The position numbers and the translations under genes are program-made. From an uncultured Aquimarina sp. (GTDB lineage: Bacteria; Bacteroidota; Bacteroidia; Flavobacteriales; Flavobacteriaceae), in assembly GCA_947501475.1 (NCBI GenBank), contig CANMWA010000001.1, positions 186,001 to 250,000 of the forward strand: DNA of 64,000 bases, given 5' to 3'. The notes beneath the pieces are model-generated. The model made no database searches. It saw only the letters and a program-made list of their open reading frames with translations, and had not been told where the DNA came from. Within the stretch, counting starts at the first letter, position 1. The number at the start of each line of letters is the position of its first letter. Below are positions 46,902 through 55,825 of this stretch, in pieces.

Positions 46902-48020
46902 ATGAATATACCTTTTAATAAGCCTTATCTAATAGGCAACGAAATCGATTATATTGACCAAGCAATCGCTACAGGAAAATTATCGGGCAATGGAAAATTC
47001 ACAAAAAAATGCCAATCATTTTTTGAAAATAAATATGGGTTTTTAAAAACATTTTTAACTACATCATGCACAGATGCTCTTGAAATGTGTGCTATTTTGC
47101 TAGATATTAAGCCAAACGACGAAGTAATAATGCCCTCTTTTACTTTTGTTTCTACCGCAAATGCTTTTGTGTTAAGAGGAGCAAATATTGTTTTCTGTGA
47201 TAGCGAAAAAGACAACCCAAACATTGACGCAAATGCTATCGAGCAATTAATTACAGAAAAAACCAAAGCGATTGTAGTTGTTCATTATGCAGGAGTTGCA
47301 TGTGACATGGATCAAATAATGTCAATTGCAAAGAAAAATAATCTATTTGTTGTTGAAGATGCAGCACAAGCTATTGATTCATATTATAAAGGAAAACCGT
47401 TAGGTGGCATAGGCCATTTAGGAGCTTTTTCTTTCCATGAAACAAAAAACATTAGTGCCGGTGAAGGAGGAATGTTAATTGTTAATGATGAACGTTTTAT
47501 TGAAAGAGCAGAAGTTATTTGGGAAAAAGGAACAAATCGTACCGCTTTTTTTAGAGGCGAAGTTGATAAATATGGATGGGTAGATATTGGTTCTTCATTT
47601 TTACCTTCAGAAATTACAGCGGCATTTTTATGGGCTCAATTAGAACAAATTGATGATATCCAATCCGTAAGAAAATCAATTTGGGAAGCTTACTGGGATT
47701 TATTAAGCGAGAGTAATACCACAATAAAACTTCCGTCTTGTCCAGAATATGCAACAAATAATGCACACATGTTCTATCTTTTATGCTCTTCAATAGAGGA
47801 GCGAACCCGTATTTTAGCATCTTTAAAAGAAAATGGAATTCATGCTGTATTTCATTATCAAGGCTTACATGATAGCCAATTTTATATTGATAAACATGAT
47901 GGTCGAGAGTTGCCTAACTGTGATTTCTTTACCCAATGCTTAATTAGATTGCCTTTGTATTATGAATTACCCATATCAAAGATTAAAAATATACTTAAAA
48001 CCGTTTTAAATGAAAGATAA
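46902..48020 (+). CDS. wecE: dTDP-4-amino-4,6-dideoxygalactose transaminase (WecE/RffA-type)
   Basis: 372 residues. It would aminate dTDP-4-keto-6-deoxyglucose to dTDP-Fuc4N with glutamate and PLP. The DegT fold and PLP-binding Lys182 (SFHETKNISAGEGG) are present. The segment EKGTNRTAFFRGEVDKYGW is the hallmark of the WecE/RffA subfamily, so this differs from the LegC enzyme at 44366. Its substrate is supplied by rfbA and rfbB in the same locus. The matching acetyltransferase (WecD) is not found nearby. It follows the 414-bp debris region and overlaps the next gene by 11 bp. Confidence 0.9.
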   Translation: MNIPFNKPYLIGNEIDYIDQAIATGKLSGNGKFTKKCQSFFENKYGFLKTFLTTSCTDALEMCAILLDIKPNDEVIMPSFTFVSTANAFVLRGANIVFCDSEKDNPNIDANAIEQLITEKTKAIVVVHYAGVACDMDQIMSIAKKNNLFVVEDAAQAIDSYYKGKPLGGIGHLGAFSFHETKNISAGEGGMLIVNDERFIERAEVIWEKGTNRTAFFRGEVDKYGWVDIGSSFLPSEITAAFLWAQLEQIDDIQSVRKSIWEAYWDLLSESNTTIKLPSCPEYATNNAHMFYLLCSSIEERTRILASLKENGIHAVFHYQGLHDSQFYIDKHDGRELPNCDFFTQCLIRLPLYYELPISKIKNILKTVLNER

Positions 48021-49602
48021 AAATATACTTTACCTTTTTATATTGTATTTTTTTGCTAATGGATTTATGCTCATCAACCAAGGAGCTTATTGGGATGATT
48101 GGACTATTCTTGATATGGATAGAATGGGGCTATGGAGTCAATTTGGAGAGAATGGATTTTGGATTTTAGTATATTTTAACGATATGTTAAACGATGGTAA
48201 ATATGCACCAATGCTATATCATTGGATATCGTTTATATTCATGTTTTTGGCTTATGGATTCTTATTTAAGATATTAAAGCAATTTAGGTTTCAAGAAAAA
48301 ACAGCTTTTGTGATTACTTTAATGGCAATGCTAATCCCTTATTTTGAAGCAAAAAACACGATGATTTGTACACCATACTCGATGTTTTTATTTTTGTTTT
48401 CATTAGGATTGTATTTAACATTTTCTTTCATAGAAAACAACGGTAAAGAACTTAAATTCTTTGTAATAGGAACCGTATGTCTTTTTTTTAGTTTTTTCTT
48501 GAATTCGTTAATCCCTCTTTTTCTAGTTGCACTTGTATTGTTTTTTATAAGCAAAAATGAGTATTCGATTAAGAAAATAAAAACCAACAACCGTCAAACA
48601 ATCCTTGCCTATGCAGGCTTATTAGTTTTACCATTCATTTTTTGGGGAATAAAAAAGAAATTGTTTCCTATACAAGGTGTTTATGCTTCATCGGGATATA
48701 ATAAAATAGATTTTTCTTTAGAAGAATTACCAGAATTATATGAAAAGATTATAGAAGACAATATAACTGGAATGTATTATGAGTTTCTGAATATTTTTGA
48801 AAAAGAATATAGTTTTGCAATTATAACATTGATTTTTTGTTTTGTGGTTTCTACAATAATTCTTTTTAAGATACCATTTAAAGTAACTTCTATAAAGAAA
48901 CTACCTGTTTATTTGATTATAGGTTTATTATTGTTTTTTGTGGCAGCGTTTCCTTATGTTGTTGTTCATAAATTCCCAGGGTATACAGGGTTTTATACAA
49001 GACATCAAATACTATTGCCTATAGGGGTCTCCTTTTTTTGCTATGCTATAATATCTTTTTTCCCATTTGAAATCCTCCGTAAGGTCTTATACATATTATT
49101 ATTATCTATTTTTATGACTACAACGATTAATGCTAACTTTAATTTTTTAAGAGGTTGGATGAAATTAGAAGCGGTAAAAATAGATGTAAAAAAGGCAAAG
49201 GTGAAGAATGGAGGGTATCTTAGGACAAGGGGGTTTAAAGGTCAATTTAACGCAACAGAAAGACCCTATTTGTATTATGAATTGGCAGGAATATTTAAAC
49301 AAAACTTACATAGACAAGATTTGTTTATTACCGATAAATGGATTTCACCAGAACAAAGAGAATATGTAGTCGCTCCAAAAGGTTATCCTCGTGCATTATT
49401 ATTAAATATGCGAGATGTTGACTCAACAGAAGAAATTTGCAATAAAAATAATGATAGAACCTTAGAGATAGTCTATAATGAAGAAAAACTCAATCATTTT
49501 AAAGTTTTAAAATGGGTTTATTATTATTATTTGAATGCCGATAAGTTTATAACTAAAGCCGATAAATTTATAACTGTTACATATGGTAAATATGATTTTT
49601 GA
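48010..49602 (+). CDS. Multi-pass membrane protein, putative GT-C glycosyltransferase (paralogue 1)
   Basis: 530 residues with about 10-11 predicted membrane helices and a C-terminal soluble part (about 390-530). Right after the first helix lies W28-D29-D30-W31 in GAYWDDWTI, placing an acidic pair in the first periplasmic loop, where GT-C glycosyltransferases carry their DxD or DD metal or catalytic motif. I do not recognise a named family. The GtrB-like gene upstream would supply a lipid-linked sugar donor, which fits a GT-C role (inference). The neighbour at 49653 is a clear paralogue. It overlaps wecE by 11 bp. Confidence 0.68.
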   Translation: MKDKNILYLFILYFFANGFMLINQGAYWDDWTILDMDRMGLWSQFGENGFWILVYFNDMLNDGKYAPMLYHWISFIFMFLAYGFLFKILKQFRFQEKTAFVITLMAMLIPYFEAKNTMICTPYSMFLFLFSLGLYLTFSFIENNGKELKFFVIGTVCLFFSFFLNSLIPLFLVALVLFFISKNEYSIKKIKTNNRQTILAYAGLLVLPFIFWGIKKKLFPIQGVYASSGYNKIDFSLEELPELYEKIIEDNITGMYYEFLNIFEKEYSFAIITLIFCFVVSTIILFKIPFKVTSIKKLPVYLIIGLLLFFVAAFPYVVVHKFPGYTGFYTRHQILLPIGVSFFCYAIISFFPFEILRKVLYILLLSIFMTTTINANFNFLRGWMKLEAVKIDVKKAKVKNGGYLRTRGFKGQFNATERPYLYYELAGIFKQNLHRQDLFITDKWISPEQREYVVAPKGYPRALLLNMRDVDSTEEICNKNNDRTLEIVYNEEKLNHFKVLKWVYYYYLNADKFITKADKFITVTYGKYDF

Positions 49603-49652
49603 TGTATTTATCATTTAAGAAATACATATTTCAAAAAGCCAAGACCTTAAAG

Positions 49653-51230
49653 ATGAAACATAAATATTTACTTCACTTATTTATACCGTATTTGCTTGTT
49701 AACTTTTTTATGCTCTTTAATAATGGTATTATTTGGGATGACTGGACGGTAATCAATATGGAAAAAAAGGGACTGTCGCAACAGTTTGGAGAAAATGGAT
49801 ATTGGTTTCTAGTATATTTTCATGATCTGTTAAACGACATGACATATTCTCCGATGCTTTATCATTGGTTATCATTTTTGTTTTTTTTTGGTGCATTTGC
49901 TTTTGTTTTTAAAATTCTAAAACAATTCAAACTCGATGAAACATCTGCATTTTTCATAACTTTATTAGCAATGTTAGCTCCGTATTATGAGGCAAGAAAT
50001 TTGGTTATATGCATGTCTTATGCAATGTTTTTGTTTTCATTTTGTTTAGGGTTATACTTGGTTTTTGATTTTCTTGAAAAAGGGAAAAACATAAAAACAG
50101 TACTAACGGGAACAATGTTACTTTTTTTTAGTTTCTTTTTAAATTCTTTGATACCTCTTTTTCTATTTCTTGTTGTTTTATTTTTTGTGGTTAAAAATGA
50201 TTTTTCAATTACCAACATGAAAAATAATAATCAGAAAGTAGTAATAACAAATATTGGTTTAATCGCTTTGCCATTTATTTTTTGGATATTAAGAAAGTAT
50301 GTTTTTCCTGTGAAAGGCCTTTATGCTTCTTCAGGATATAATACCATCAAATTTTCTTTGAAAGAGTTGCCTGTGAAGTTTAAAAAAATCGTATCTGATA
50401 ATATCATAGGGATTTATAATGAATTTTTATCTGTTTTTAAAAATGACTTTAGCTTTGGTGTCGTTGTATTTATAGTGAGTGCTATAGTATCTATACTAGT
50501 ACTTAAAAAAGTGTCATTAGAGTTAAATTCAAAGAAAAAACTTTGGTTTTATGGAGGCATAGGAATTTTGCTGTTTTTTGTAGGAGCTTTCCCCTATATT
50601 GTAGTTAATAAGCTTCCTCGCTATCATGTATACGATACGCGCCATCAAATTTTATTATCTATAGGATTATCGTTTATAGTATATACGATTGTAAATGTTT
50701 TTCCTCGTTATTTTTACATACGGAAAGGAATAGTTGTTTTCTTTTTAGCCGTTTTTATGAGTATTAGTATTAACTCAAACGTTAATTTCCTTAGAGGTTG
50801 GGTAAAGATTGAAGCAATACAGCATGATATAAGAAAAATAAATATTGAGACACAAGGCGTGGTGATTACTAAAGGATTTGATGCACAATTTAATGCTACA
50901 GAGAACCCTTTAACATTTTATGAATTAAGTGGAATTTTTAAGAAAACTATAAATAGACAAGATTTGTTTTTTGTGCATTGGAGGTATTCTAAACAAATTA
51001 TAAATATGTTTCCTGGGGTCTCATTACATGGTATAAAATTTAATATGAAGGATGTTACAAAAGAAGCTGTAGCCAATAATAAGAATGACATTATACTAGA
51101 AGCACTATATAATCAAGAAAAAATAAGTCAATTCAAAATCCTAAAACTAATTGCACTTTACTACTTTAGTGAAAAAAGCTTTAAAAGCAATATAGATGAT
51201 ATTTTAAGTGTTAAAACATATAAAAGTTAA
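49653..51230 (+). CDS. Multi-pass membrane protein, putative GT-C glycosyltransferase (paralogue 2)
   Basis: About 525 residues from the ATG at 49653. The frame is open further upstream (TTG 49599, ATG 49602), but starting at 49653 aligns exactly with the neighbour: MKHKYLLHLFIPYLL against MKDKNILYLFILYFF, and WDDW at residues 28-31 in both. The helix pattern matches, and so do conserved blocks such as QFGENGYW, SPMLYHW and FKILKQF. The two are a tandem duplication that has diverged substantially. As with the paralogue, GT-C activity is an inference from topology, the DD pair and the GtrB-like neighbour. The two copies may now use different donors or acceptors. Confidence 0.68.
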   Translation: MKHKYLLHLFIPYLLVNFFMLFNNGIIWDDWTVINMEKKGLSQQFGENGYWFLVYFHDLLNDMTYSPMLYHWLSFLFFFGAFAFVFKILKQFKLDETSAFFITLLAMLAPYYEARNLVICMSYAMFLFSFCLGLYLVFDFLEKGKNIKTVLTGTMLLFFSFFLNSLIPLFLFLVVLFFVVKNDFSITNMKNNNQKVVITNIGLIALPFIFWILRKYVFPVKGLYASSGYNTIKFSLKELPVKFKKIVSDNIIGIYNEFLSVFKNDFSFGVVVFIVSAIVSILVLKKVSLELNSKKKLWFYGGIGILLFFVGAFPYIVVNKLPRYHVYDTRHQILLSIGLSFIVYTIVNVFPRYFYIRKGIVVFFLAVFMSISINSNVNFLRGWVKIEAIQHDIRKINIETQGVVITKGFDAQFNATENPLTFYELSGIFKKTINRQDLFFVHWRYSKQIINMFPGVSLHGIKFNMKDVTKEAVANNKNDIILEALYNQEKISQFKILKLIALYYFSEKSFKSNIDDILSVKTYKS

Positions 51231-51231
51231 C

Positions 51232-51882
51232 ATGGAAAGCATATATATTATTGGGGCAGGAGGAGCTGCAAAAGAGATATATTTATTGATTAAGCATATC
51301 AATGCCGTAAAGAAGACCTATGATTTTAAAGGATTTATAGATGTGAATTCAAAAAAGGATAAAATTAGCATTGGGAATGACTTTTTTCCAATTATTGAAG
51401 AGTCTGGATTTCTTGAGAAAACTGACAATTCTGTGTCCATCGTTTTTGGAATAGGAGATGCATCCTTACTAAAAAGGATTGCACCAAATTACATTAAAAA
51501 AACCAATTTAAAATTCCCAAATATTATCGATCCAAATATAGTAATTGACGAATCAGTATCTTTAGGGAAAGGTAATGTAATTGCCGCTTCTTGTGTTCTT
51601 ACTGTAGATATTTTAATTGGCGACTTTAACTATATCAATAGAGGTGTGCATATTGGCCACGATTCTGTAATAGGTTCTTATAATATACTTAACCCATGCT
51701 CAGTTATTTCTGGAGGTGTAAACTTAGAAAATGAAAATTTAATAGGAACCAATGCGACCGTATTACAATACTTATCTATTGGTTCTAAAAACAAGATAGG
51801 AGCCGGAGCAGTAGTTACTAAAATTGTTAAAGATAACCTTTGTTTGGTAGGAGTTCCAGCAAAAATTGTAAAAAGCAAATGA
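51232..51882 (+). CDS. legH: NeuD/PglD-type sugar N-acetyltransferase, probable LegH
   Basis: 216 residues from the ATG at 51232; a GTG at 51208 would overlap the previous gene and add eight unlikely residues. An N-terminal Rossmann-like part (IYIIGAGGAAKEIYLL) is followed by a left-handed beta-helix with hexapeptide repeats (about 95-205), including a likely catalytic His in GVHIGHDSVIG and the closing CLVGVPAKIV. Such enzymes acetylate the 4-amino group of the UDP- or GDP-bound diamino sugar precursor. It resumes the legionaminic pathway after the insert and overlaps legI by 4 bp. Confidence 0.8.
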   Translation: MESIYIIGAGGAAKEIYLLIKHINAVKKTYDFKGFIDVNSKKDKISIGNDFFPIIEESGFLEKTDNSVSIVFGIGDASLLKRIAPNYIKKTNLKFPNIIDPNIVIDESVSLGKGNVIAASCVLTVDILIGDFNYINRGVHIGHDSVIGSYNILNPCSVISGGVNLENENLIGTNATVLQYLSIGSKNKIGAGAVVTKIVKDNLCLVGVPAKIVKSK

Positions 51883-52880
51883 AAAAAACGTTAATTATAG
51901 CAGAAGCAGGAGTAAATCATAATGGCGACATCAAACTTGCAAAAAAATTAGTTGATGCTGCAGCCGATGCGGGGGTTGATTATGTTAAATTTCAGACGTT
52001 TAATTCAAAAAAACTGGTAAGTAAAAATGCTAAAAAAGCAACGTATCAAAAAGAAAACACTAATAATGCAGAGGAGTCTCAATTAAGAATGCTTCAAAAA
52101 TTGGAGATGTCTAAAGAAATGCATTTAGAATTGATAGCATATTGTAAAACGAAGAACATAAAATTCTTATCTACGGGATTTGATTTAGACAGTATAGATT
52201 TTTTATACGAACTAAATATAGACCTTTTTAAAATACCTTCAGGAGAAATAACTAATTTACCATATCTAAAAAAAATAGGAAGTTTAGGAAAACCAATTGT
52301 GGTTTCTACTGGGATGGCAGATATTTTGGAAATAGAAGATGCATTAAGAGTTTTAATAGCATCGGGAGCGAGTTATGATAATATAACCATATTACATTGC
52401 AATACAGAATATCCGACTCCAATGAAAGACGTTAATCTTTTAGCAATGAATACTATTCACGAAAAATTTAATGTCCCTATTGGATATTCAGATCATACAT
52501 TAGGAATAGAAATTCCTATTGCAGCTGTAACATTGGGTGCTACAGTTATCGAAAAACATTTCACTTTAGATAAGACAATGCAAGGGCCAGATCATAAAGC
52601 TTCATTAGAACCACATGAATTAAAAGCTATGGTAACTGCAATAAGGAATATTGAATTGGCGATGGGCCATGGTAAAAAAGAACCAAGTGAGAGTGAAAAG
52701 AAAAATAAAAATATAGCTAGAAAAAGTATCGTTGCAAATAAATTTATACAAGAAGGTGATGTTTTTACAGAAGAAAACATAACTGTAAAAAGACCAGGGA
52801 ATGGAATTTCTCCTATGCAATGGGACAATATCATAGGAACAAAAGCAACTAAAACTTATAATGAAGACGATTTAATCTAA
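51879..52880 (+). CDS. legI: Legionaminic acid synthase (NeuB family)
   Basis: 333 residues from ATG 51879; a TTG start at 51840 would place extra residues inside legH. The enzyme condenses a 2,4-diacetamido-2,4,6-trideoxymannose with phosphoenolpyruvate. The N-terminal TIM-barrel shows IIAEAGVNHNGD, DYVKFQTF, STGFDLDSIDFLYEL, FKIPSGEITNLP, HCNTEYPTP, GYSDHTLG, IEKHFTLDK and GPDHKASLEP. The C-terminal SAF domain (about 275-333) holds RKSIVANKFIQEGD and RPGNGISP. NeuB (sialic acid) and LegI are hard to separate by eye; the legB and legC context favours legionaminic acid. Confidence 0.88.
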   Translation: MKKTLIIAEAGVNHNGDIKLAKKLVDAAADAGVDYVKFQTFNSKKLVSKNAKKATYQKENTNNAEESQLRMLQKLEMSKEMHLELIAYCKTKNIKFLSTGFDLDSIDFLYELNIDLFKIPSGEITNLPYLKKIGSLGKPIVVSTGMADILEIEDALRVLIASGASYDNITILHCNTEYPTPMKDVNLLAMNTIHEKFNVPIGYSDHTLGIEIPIAAVTLGATVIEKHFTLDKTMQGPDHKASLEPHELKAMVTAIRNIELAMGHGKKEPSESEKKNKNIARKSIVANKFIQEGDVFTEENITVKRPGNGISPMQWDNIIGTKATKTYNEDDLI

Positions 52881-52884
52881 TACA

Positions 52885-54066
52885 ATGCAAGAGCGTCGAG
52901 ATAGTATTAAAAAAATATGTGTAGTTACCGGAACTCGTGCAGAGTATGGGTTACTTAAACCTTTAATACGCGCAATTAAAGATTATCCCTTATTCGAACT
53001 ACAATTAGCAGTAACCGGAATGCATTTATTACCTGATTTTGGTCTTACATATAAAGAAATTGAAGACGATGGTTTTACTATTGATCAAAAGATAGATAGT
53101 AAACAAAATTTGGATACAGCTGAAGCAATTACAAAATCTATAGGAACAACTATGATTGGTTTTGCAGATGCTTACCAAGCTTTAAGCCCAGATCTTGTAA
53201 TCGTGCTGGGAGACCGTTCAGAGATTCTAGCTGCTTCTATTGCAGCTATGATAAATGGAACCCCAATTGCACATATTCATGGAGGAGAAACTACAGAAGG
53301 AGCATATGATGAAGCAATTAGACATGCAATTACTAAAATGAGTTATTTGCACTTCACTTCTACAGAAACTTATCGCAATAGAGTTATTCAATTAGGAGAA
53401 TCCCCAGAACGTGTTTTTAATGTTGGGGCTATAGGAATAGATAGCATAAAAAACCTTAAATTACTAGATAAAGAAGAGTTTGAAACCTCTATTTCTTATC
53501 AACTAGATAAACAAAGTGTACTCATCACTTTTCATCCTGTAACTTTAGAAAATTCTACAGCCGAAACACAATTCAAAGAACTACTTAATTCATTAGACGA
53601 ACTAAAAAACACAACACTTATTTTTACAAAACCAAATTCTGATAAGGATGGAAGAATTATAATTGAGATGATCGATGATTATGTTAAAAATAATACTAGC
53701 AAATCATTATCTTTTAAATCCTTAGGTCAGTTAAGATATCTTTCTGCATTAAATCATGTAGATGTCGTAATAGGAAATTCATCAAGTGGTATATTAGAAG
53801 TTCCGATATTTAATAAGCCTACAATTAATATTGGAGATAGACAAAAAGGAAGATTAATGCCGCAAAGTGTTATAAACTGCGAACCAAATCAAAATTCTAT
53901 AAATGAAGCCATAACAAAAGCATTAGACCCTTTATTTAAGAAGAAAATTCAGAATCAGAAAAATATCTATGGAGACGGTAATGCAACCATACAGATTATG
54001 GATATACTTAAGAAAATGAACATAAAAAGCATTAAGAAACCTTTTTACGATTTAAAAAACATATAA
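52885..54066 (+). CDS. legG: Hydrolysing NDP-sugar 2-epimerase, LegG/NeuC-type
   Basis: 393 residues. It would release 2,4-diacetamido-2,4,6-trideoxymannose from its nucleotide, giving the LegI substrate. Marks of the NeuC/LegG group are VTGTRAEYGLLKPL near the start, VTGMHL, VLGDRSEILAASIAA, HIHGGETTEGAYDEAIRHAITKM, VFNVGAIGIDSI, FHPVTLEN and the late GNSSSGILEVP with NIGDRQKGR. It is clearly distinct from the non-hydrolysing WecB at 39552. The stop overlaps the ptmE start by one base (TAATG). Confidence 0.9.
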   Translation: MQERRDSIKKICVVTGTRAEYGLLKPLIRAIKDYPLFELQLAVTGMHLLPDFGLTYKEIEDDGFTIDQKIDSKQNLDTAEAITKSIGTTMIGFADAYQALSPDLVIVLGDRSEILAASIAAMINGTPIAHIHGGETTEGAYDEAIRHAITKMSYLHFTSTETYRNRVIQLGESPERVFNVGAIGIDSIKNLKLLDKEEFETSISYQLDKQSVLITFHPVTLENSTAETQFKELLNSLDELKNTTLIFTKPNSDKDGRIIIEMIDDYVKNNTSKSLSFKSLGQLRYLSALNHVDVVIGNSSSGILEVPIFNKPTINIGDRQKGRLMPQSVINCEPNQNSINEAITKALDPLFKKKIQNQKNIYGDGNATIQIMDILKKMNIKSIKKPFYDLKNI

Positions 54067-55106
54067 TGTCAACCAGTAATTATATCATATCAAATAAGTT
54101 AACAATAAAAGAAACCTTAGAGAAATTAAATGAATCTCTAGGAAGAACATTATTCATTGTGGATGTAAACACTAAGCTTGTTGGTAGTGTTTCAGACGGA
54201 GATGTACGAAGGGGGCTTTTACGAGGAGTTTCAATTGAAGACAAGGTGATTCAAGTAGCCAATAAAGAATGTAAGTATATTAGAAAAGATGATATAAATA
54301 AAGATAAACTAAATGCATTAAAAAAGCTTAATATTCGATTAATACCTATCCTTGATAAGGATAATAAGGTGATCAATATTGTTGATATTTCTGAAAAAAC
54401 AACAATATTGCCTTTAGATGCAGTAATTATGGCTGGAGGCAAAGGAACAAGATTAAGACCCCTTACATTAGATACACCAAAACCGCTTCTTAAAGTTGGA
54501 GATAAACCAATTATCGAATACAATGTAGATAGATTGTCATTGTTTGGTATAAATCACATAAATATTACAATCAACTATCTTGGAGAACAATTAGTAGATT
54601 ATTTTGGTGATGGAATTGAAAAAAAATTGAATATTCGCTATGTAAAAGAAGACAAGCCACTTGGTACTATTGGATCACTAAAACAAGTTGAAACATTTTA
54701 TAATGATTATATATTATTAATGAATTCTGATATTTTGACTAATATTGATTTTGAAGATATGTATAATGAATTTATGAGTAAAGAAGGTGATATGATTGTA
54801 GCAACAGTTCCTTATAAAGTAAATATCCCCTATGGTGTTGTTGAAACAAAAAACAACTATGTAACTAGTTTAAAAGAAAAACCAAGTTATACATATTACT
54901 CTAATGCCGGAATCTATATTTTTAAAAAAGAATGCTTAAAACACCTTCCTAAAAATGATTTTTTTAATGCAACTGATCTTATTGAAAAGTTAATAGAACT
55001 TGATCGAAAAGTAATTAATTATCCAATATTAGGATACTGGCTTGATATTGGTAAGCATGAAGACTTTCAGAAGGCACAAGAAGACGTCAAACATCTAAAA
55101 TTTTAG
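54066..55106 (+). CDS. ptmE: CBS-domain sugar-phosphate nucleotidyltransferase, PtmE-type
   Basis: 346 residues. An N-terminal CBS-pair region (about 1-115, LFIVDVNTKLVGSVSDGDVRR) is followed by a nucleotidyltransferase domain with AVIMAGGKGTRLRPLTLDTPKPLLKVGDKPI and MNSDILTNID as metal-site landmarks. In Campylobacter, PtmE transfers GMP to glucosamine-1-phosphate to make GDP-GlcN for the legionaminic pathway; the same CBS fusion here supports that identity. Substrate use has not been shown for this protein. It lies between legG and legF with 1-2 bp spacing. Confidence 0.85.
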   Translation: MSTSNYIISNKLTIKETLEKLNESLGRTLFIVDVNTKLVGSVSDGDVRRGLLRGVSIEDKVIQVANKECKYIRKDDINKDKLNALKKLNIRLIPILDKDNKVINIVDISEKTTILPLDAVIMAGGKGTRLRPLTLDTPKPLLKVGDKPIIEYNVDRLSLFGINHINITINYLGEQLVDYFGDGIEKKLNIRYVKEDKPLGTIGSLKQVETFYNDYILLMNSDILTNIDFEDMYNEFMSKEGDMIVATVPYKVNIPYGVVETKNNYVTSLKEKPSYTYYSNAGIYIFKKECLKHLPKNDFFNATDLIEKLIELDRKVINYPILGYWLDIGKHEDFQKAQEDVKHLKF

Positions 55107-55108
55107 AG

Positions 55109-55825
55109 ATGAACATATTAATAACCATTTGTGCAAGAGGAGGGTCTAAAGGTATTCCTGGTAAAAACATAAAAAAGCTTAATGGTCAATCACTTATAAG
55201 CTATTCTATTGATCACGCAAAACAGTTTACAAAGATTCACAAAAATGTTGATATTGCTCTTTCTACAGATAGTGAAGAAATAAAGTCTGTTGCAGCTCAA
55301 TTTGGATTAGAATCAAATTATACGCGGCCAGAATTTTTGGCCAATGATACTGTTGGTAAAATAGAGGTATTACAGCATATCTTATCATACGAAGAAGAAA
55401 CAAGACAAAAAAAATATGATATCATATTGGATTTAGATGTTTCTGCTCCATTAAGAACATTAAAAGACCTAAACAAAGCCTTTGAAATTATTCTTTCTGA
55501 CACAAACGCATTGAATATTTTCTCAGTTTCAAAGGCACATAAAAATCCATATTTTAATGTAGTAGAAGGCAAAGAAGATGGATATTATAGATTGGTAAAA
55601 GAAAACAATAGTAAATCTAGACAGATGGCACCAGTAGTATATGATATGAACGCGTCATTTTACTTTTACAGAGCCGCTTTTTTTGAGCAAAAGTTAGAAT
55701 CAGCTATAACAAGTAAAAGTTTAATATACCTGATGGATCATATAAGTTTTGATTTAGATGAAAAATTAGATTTTGAAATAATGGAGTACCTACTTTCAGA
55801 GAATAAATTAGATTTTGAAATATGA
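55109..55825 (+). CDS. legF: CMP-legionaminic acid synthetase (acylneuraminate cytidylyltransferase family)
   Basis: 238 residues. It activates the nonulosonic acid with CTP to a CMP-sugar, the glycosyltransferase donor. The family's start ICARGGSKGIPGKNIKKLNG at residues 6-25 includes the CTP-binding RGGSKG and GKN, and later segments include ALSTDSEEIKSVA, LDLDVSAPLR (metal Asp) and DHISFDLDEKLDFEIMEYLL. The Campylobacter counterpart is also called PtmB. It overlaps ptmF by 4 bp. Confidence 0.9.
   Translation: MNILITICARGGSKGIPGKNIKKLNGQSLISYSIDHAKQFTKIHKNVDIALSTDSEEIKSVAAQFGLESNYTRPEFLANDTVGKIEVLQHILSYEEETRQKKYDIILDLDVSAPLRTLKDLNKAFEIILSDTNALNIFSVSKAHKNPYFNVVEGKEDGYYRLVKENNSKSRQMAPVVYDMNASFYFYRAAFFEQKLESAITSKSLIYLMDHISFDLDEKLDFEIMEYLLSENKLDFEI

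Noticed and set aside
51840..51878. Upstream TTG start for legI
   Set aside because: Lies inside legH and adds residues without similarity; the ATG at 51879 forms a normal ATGA overlap.
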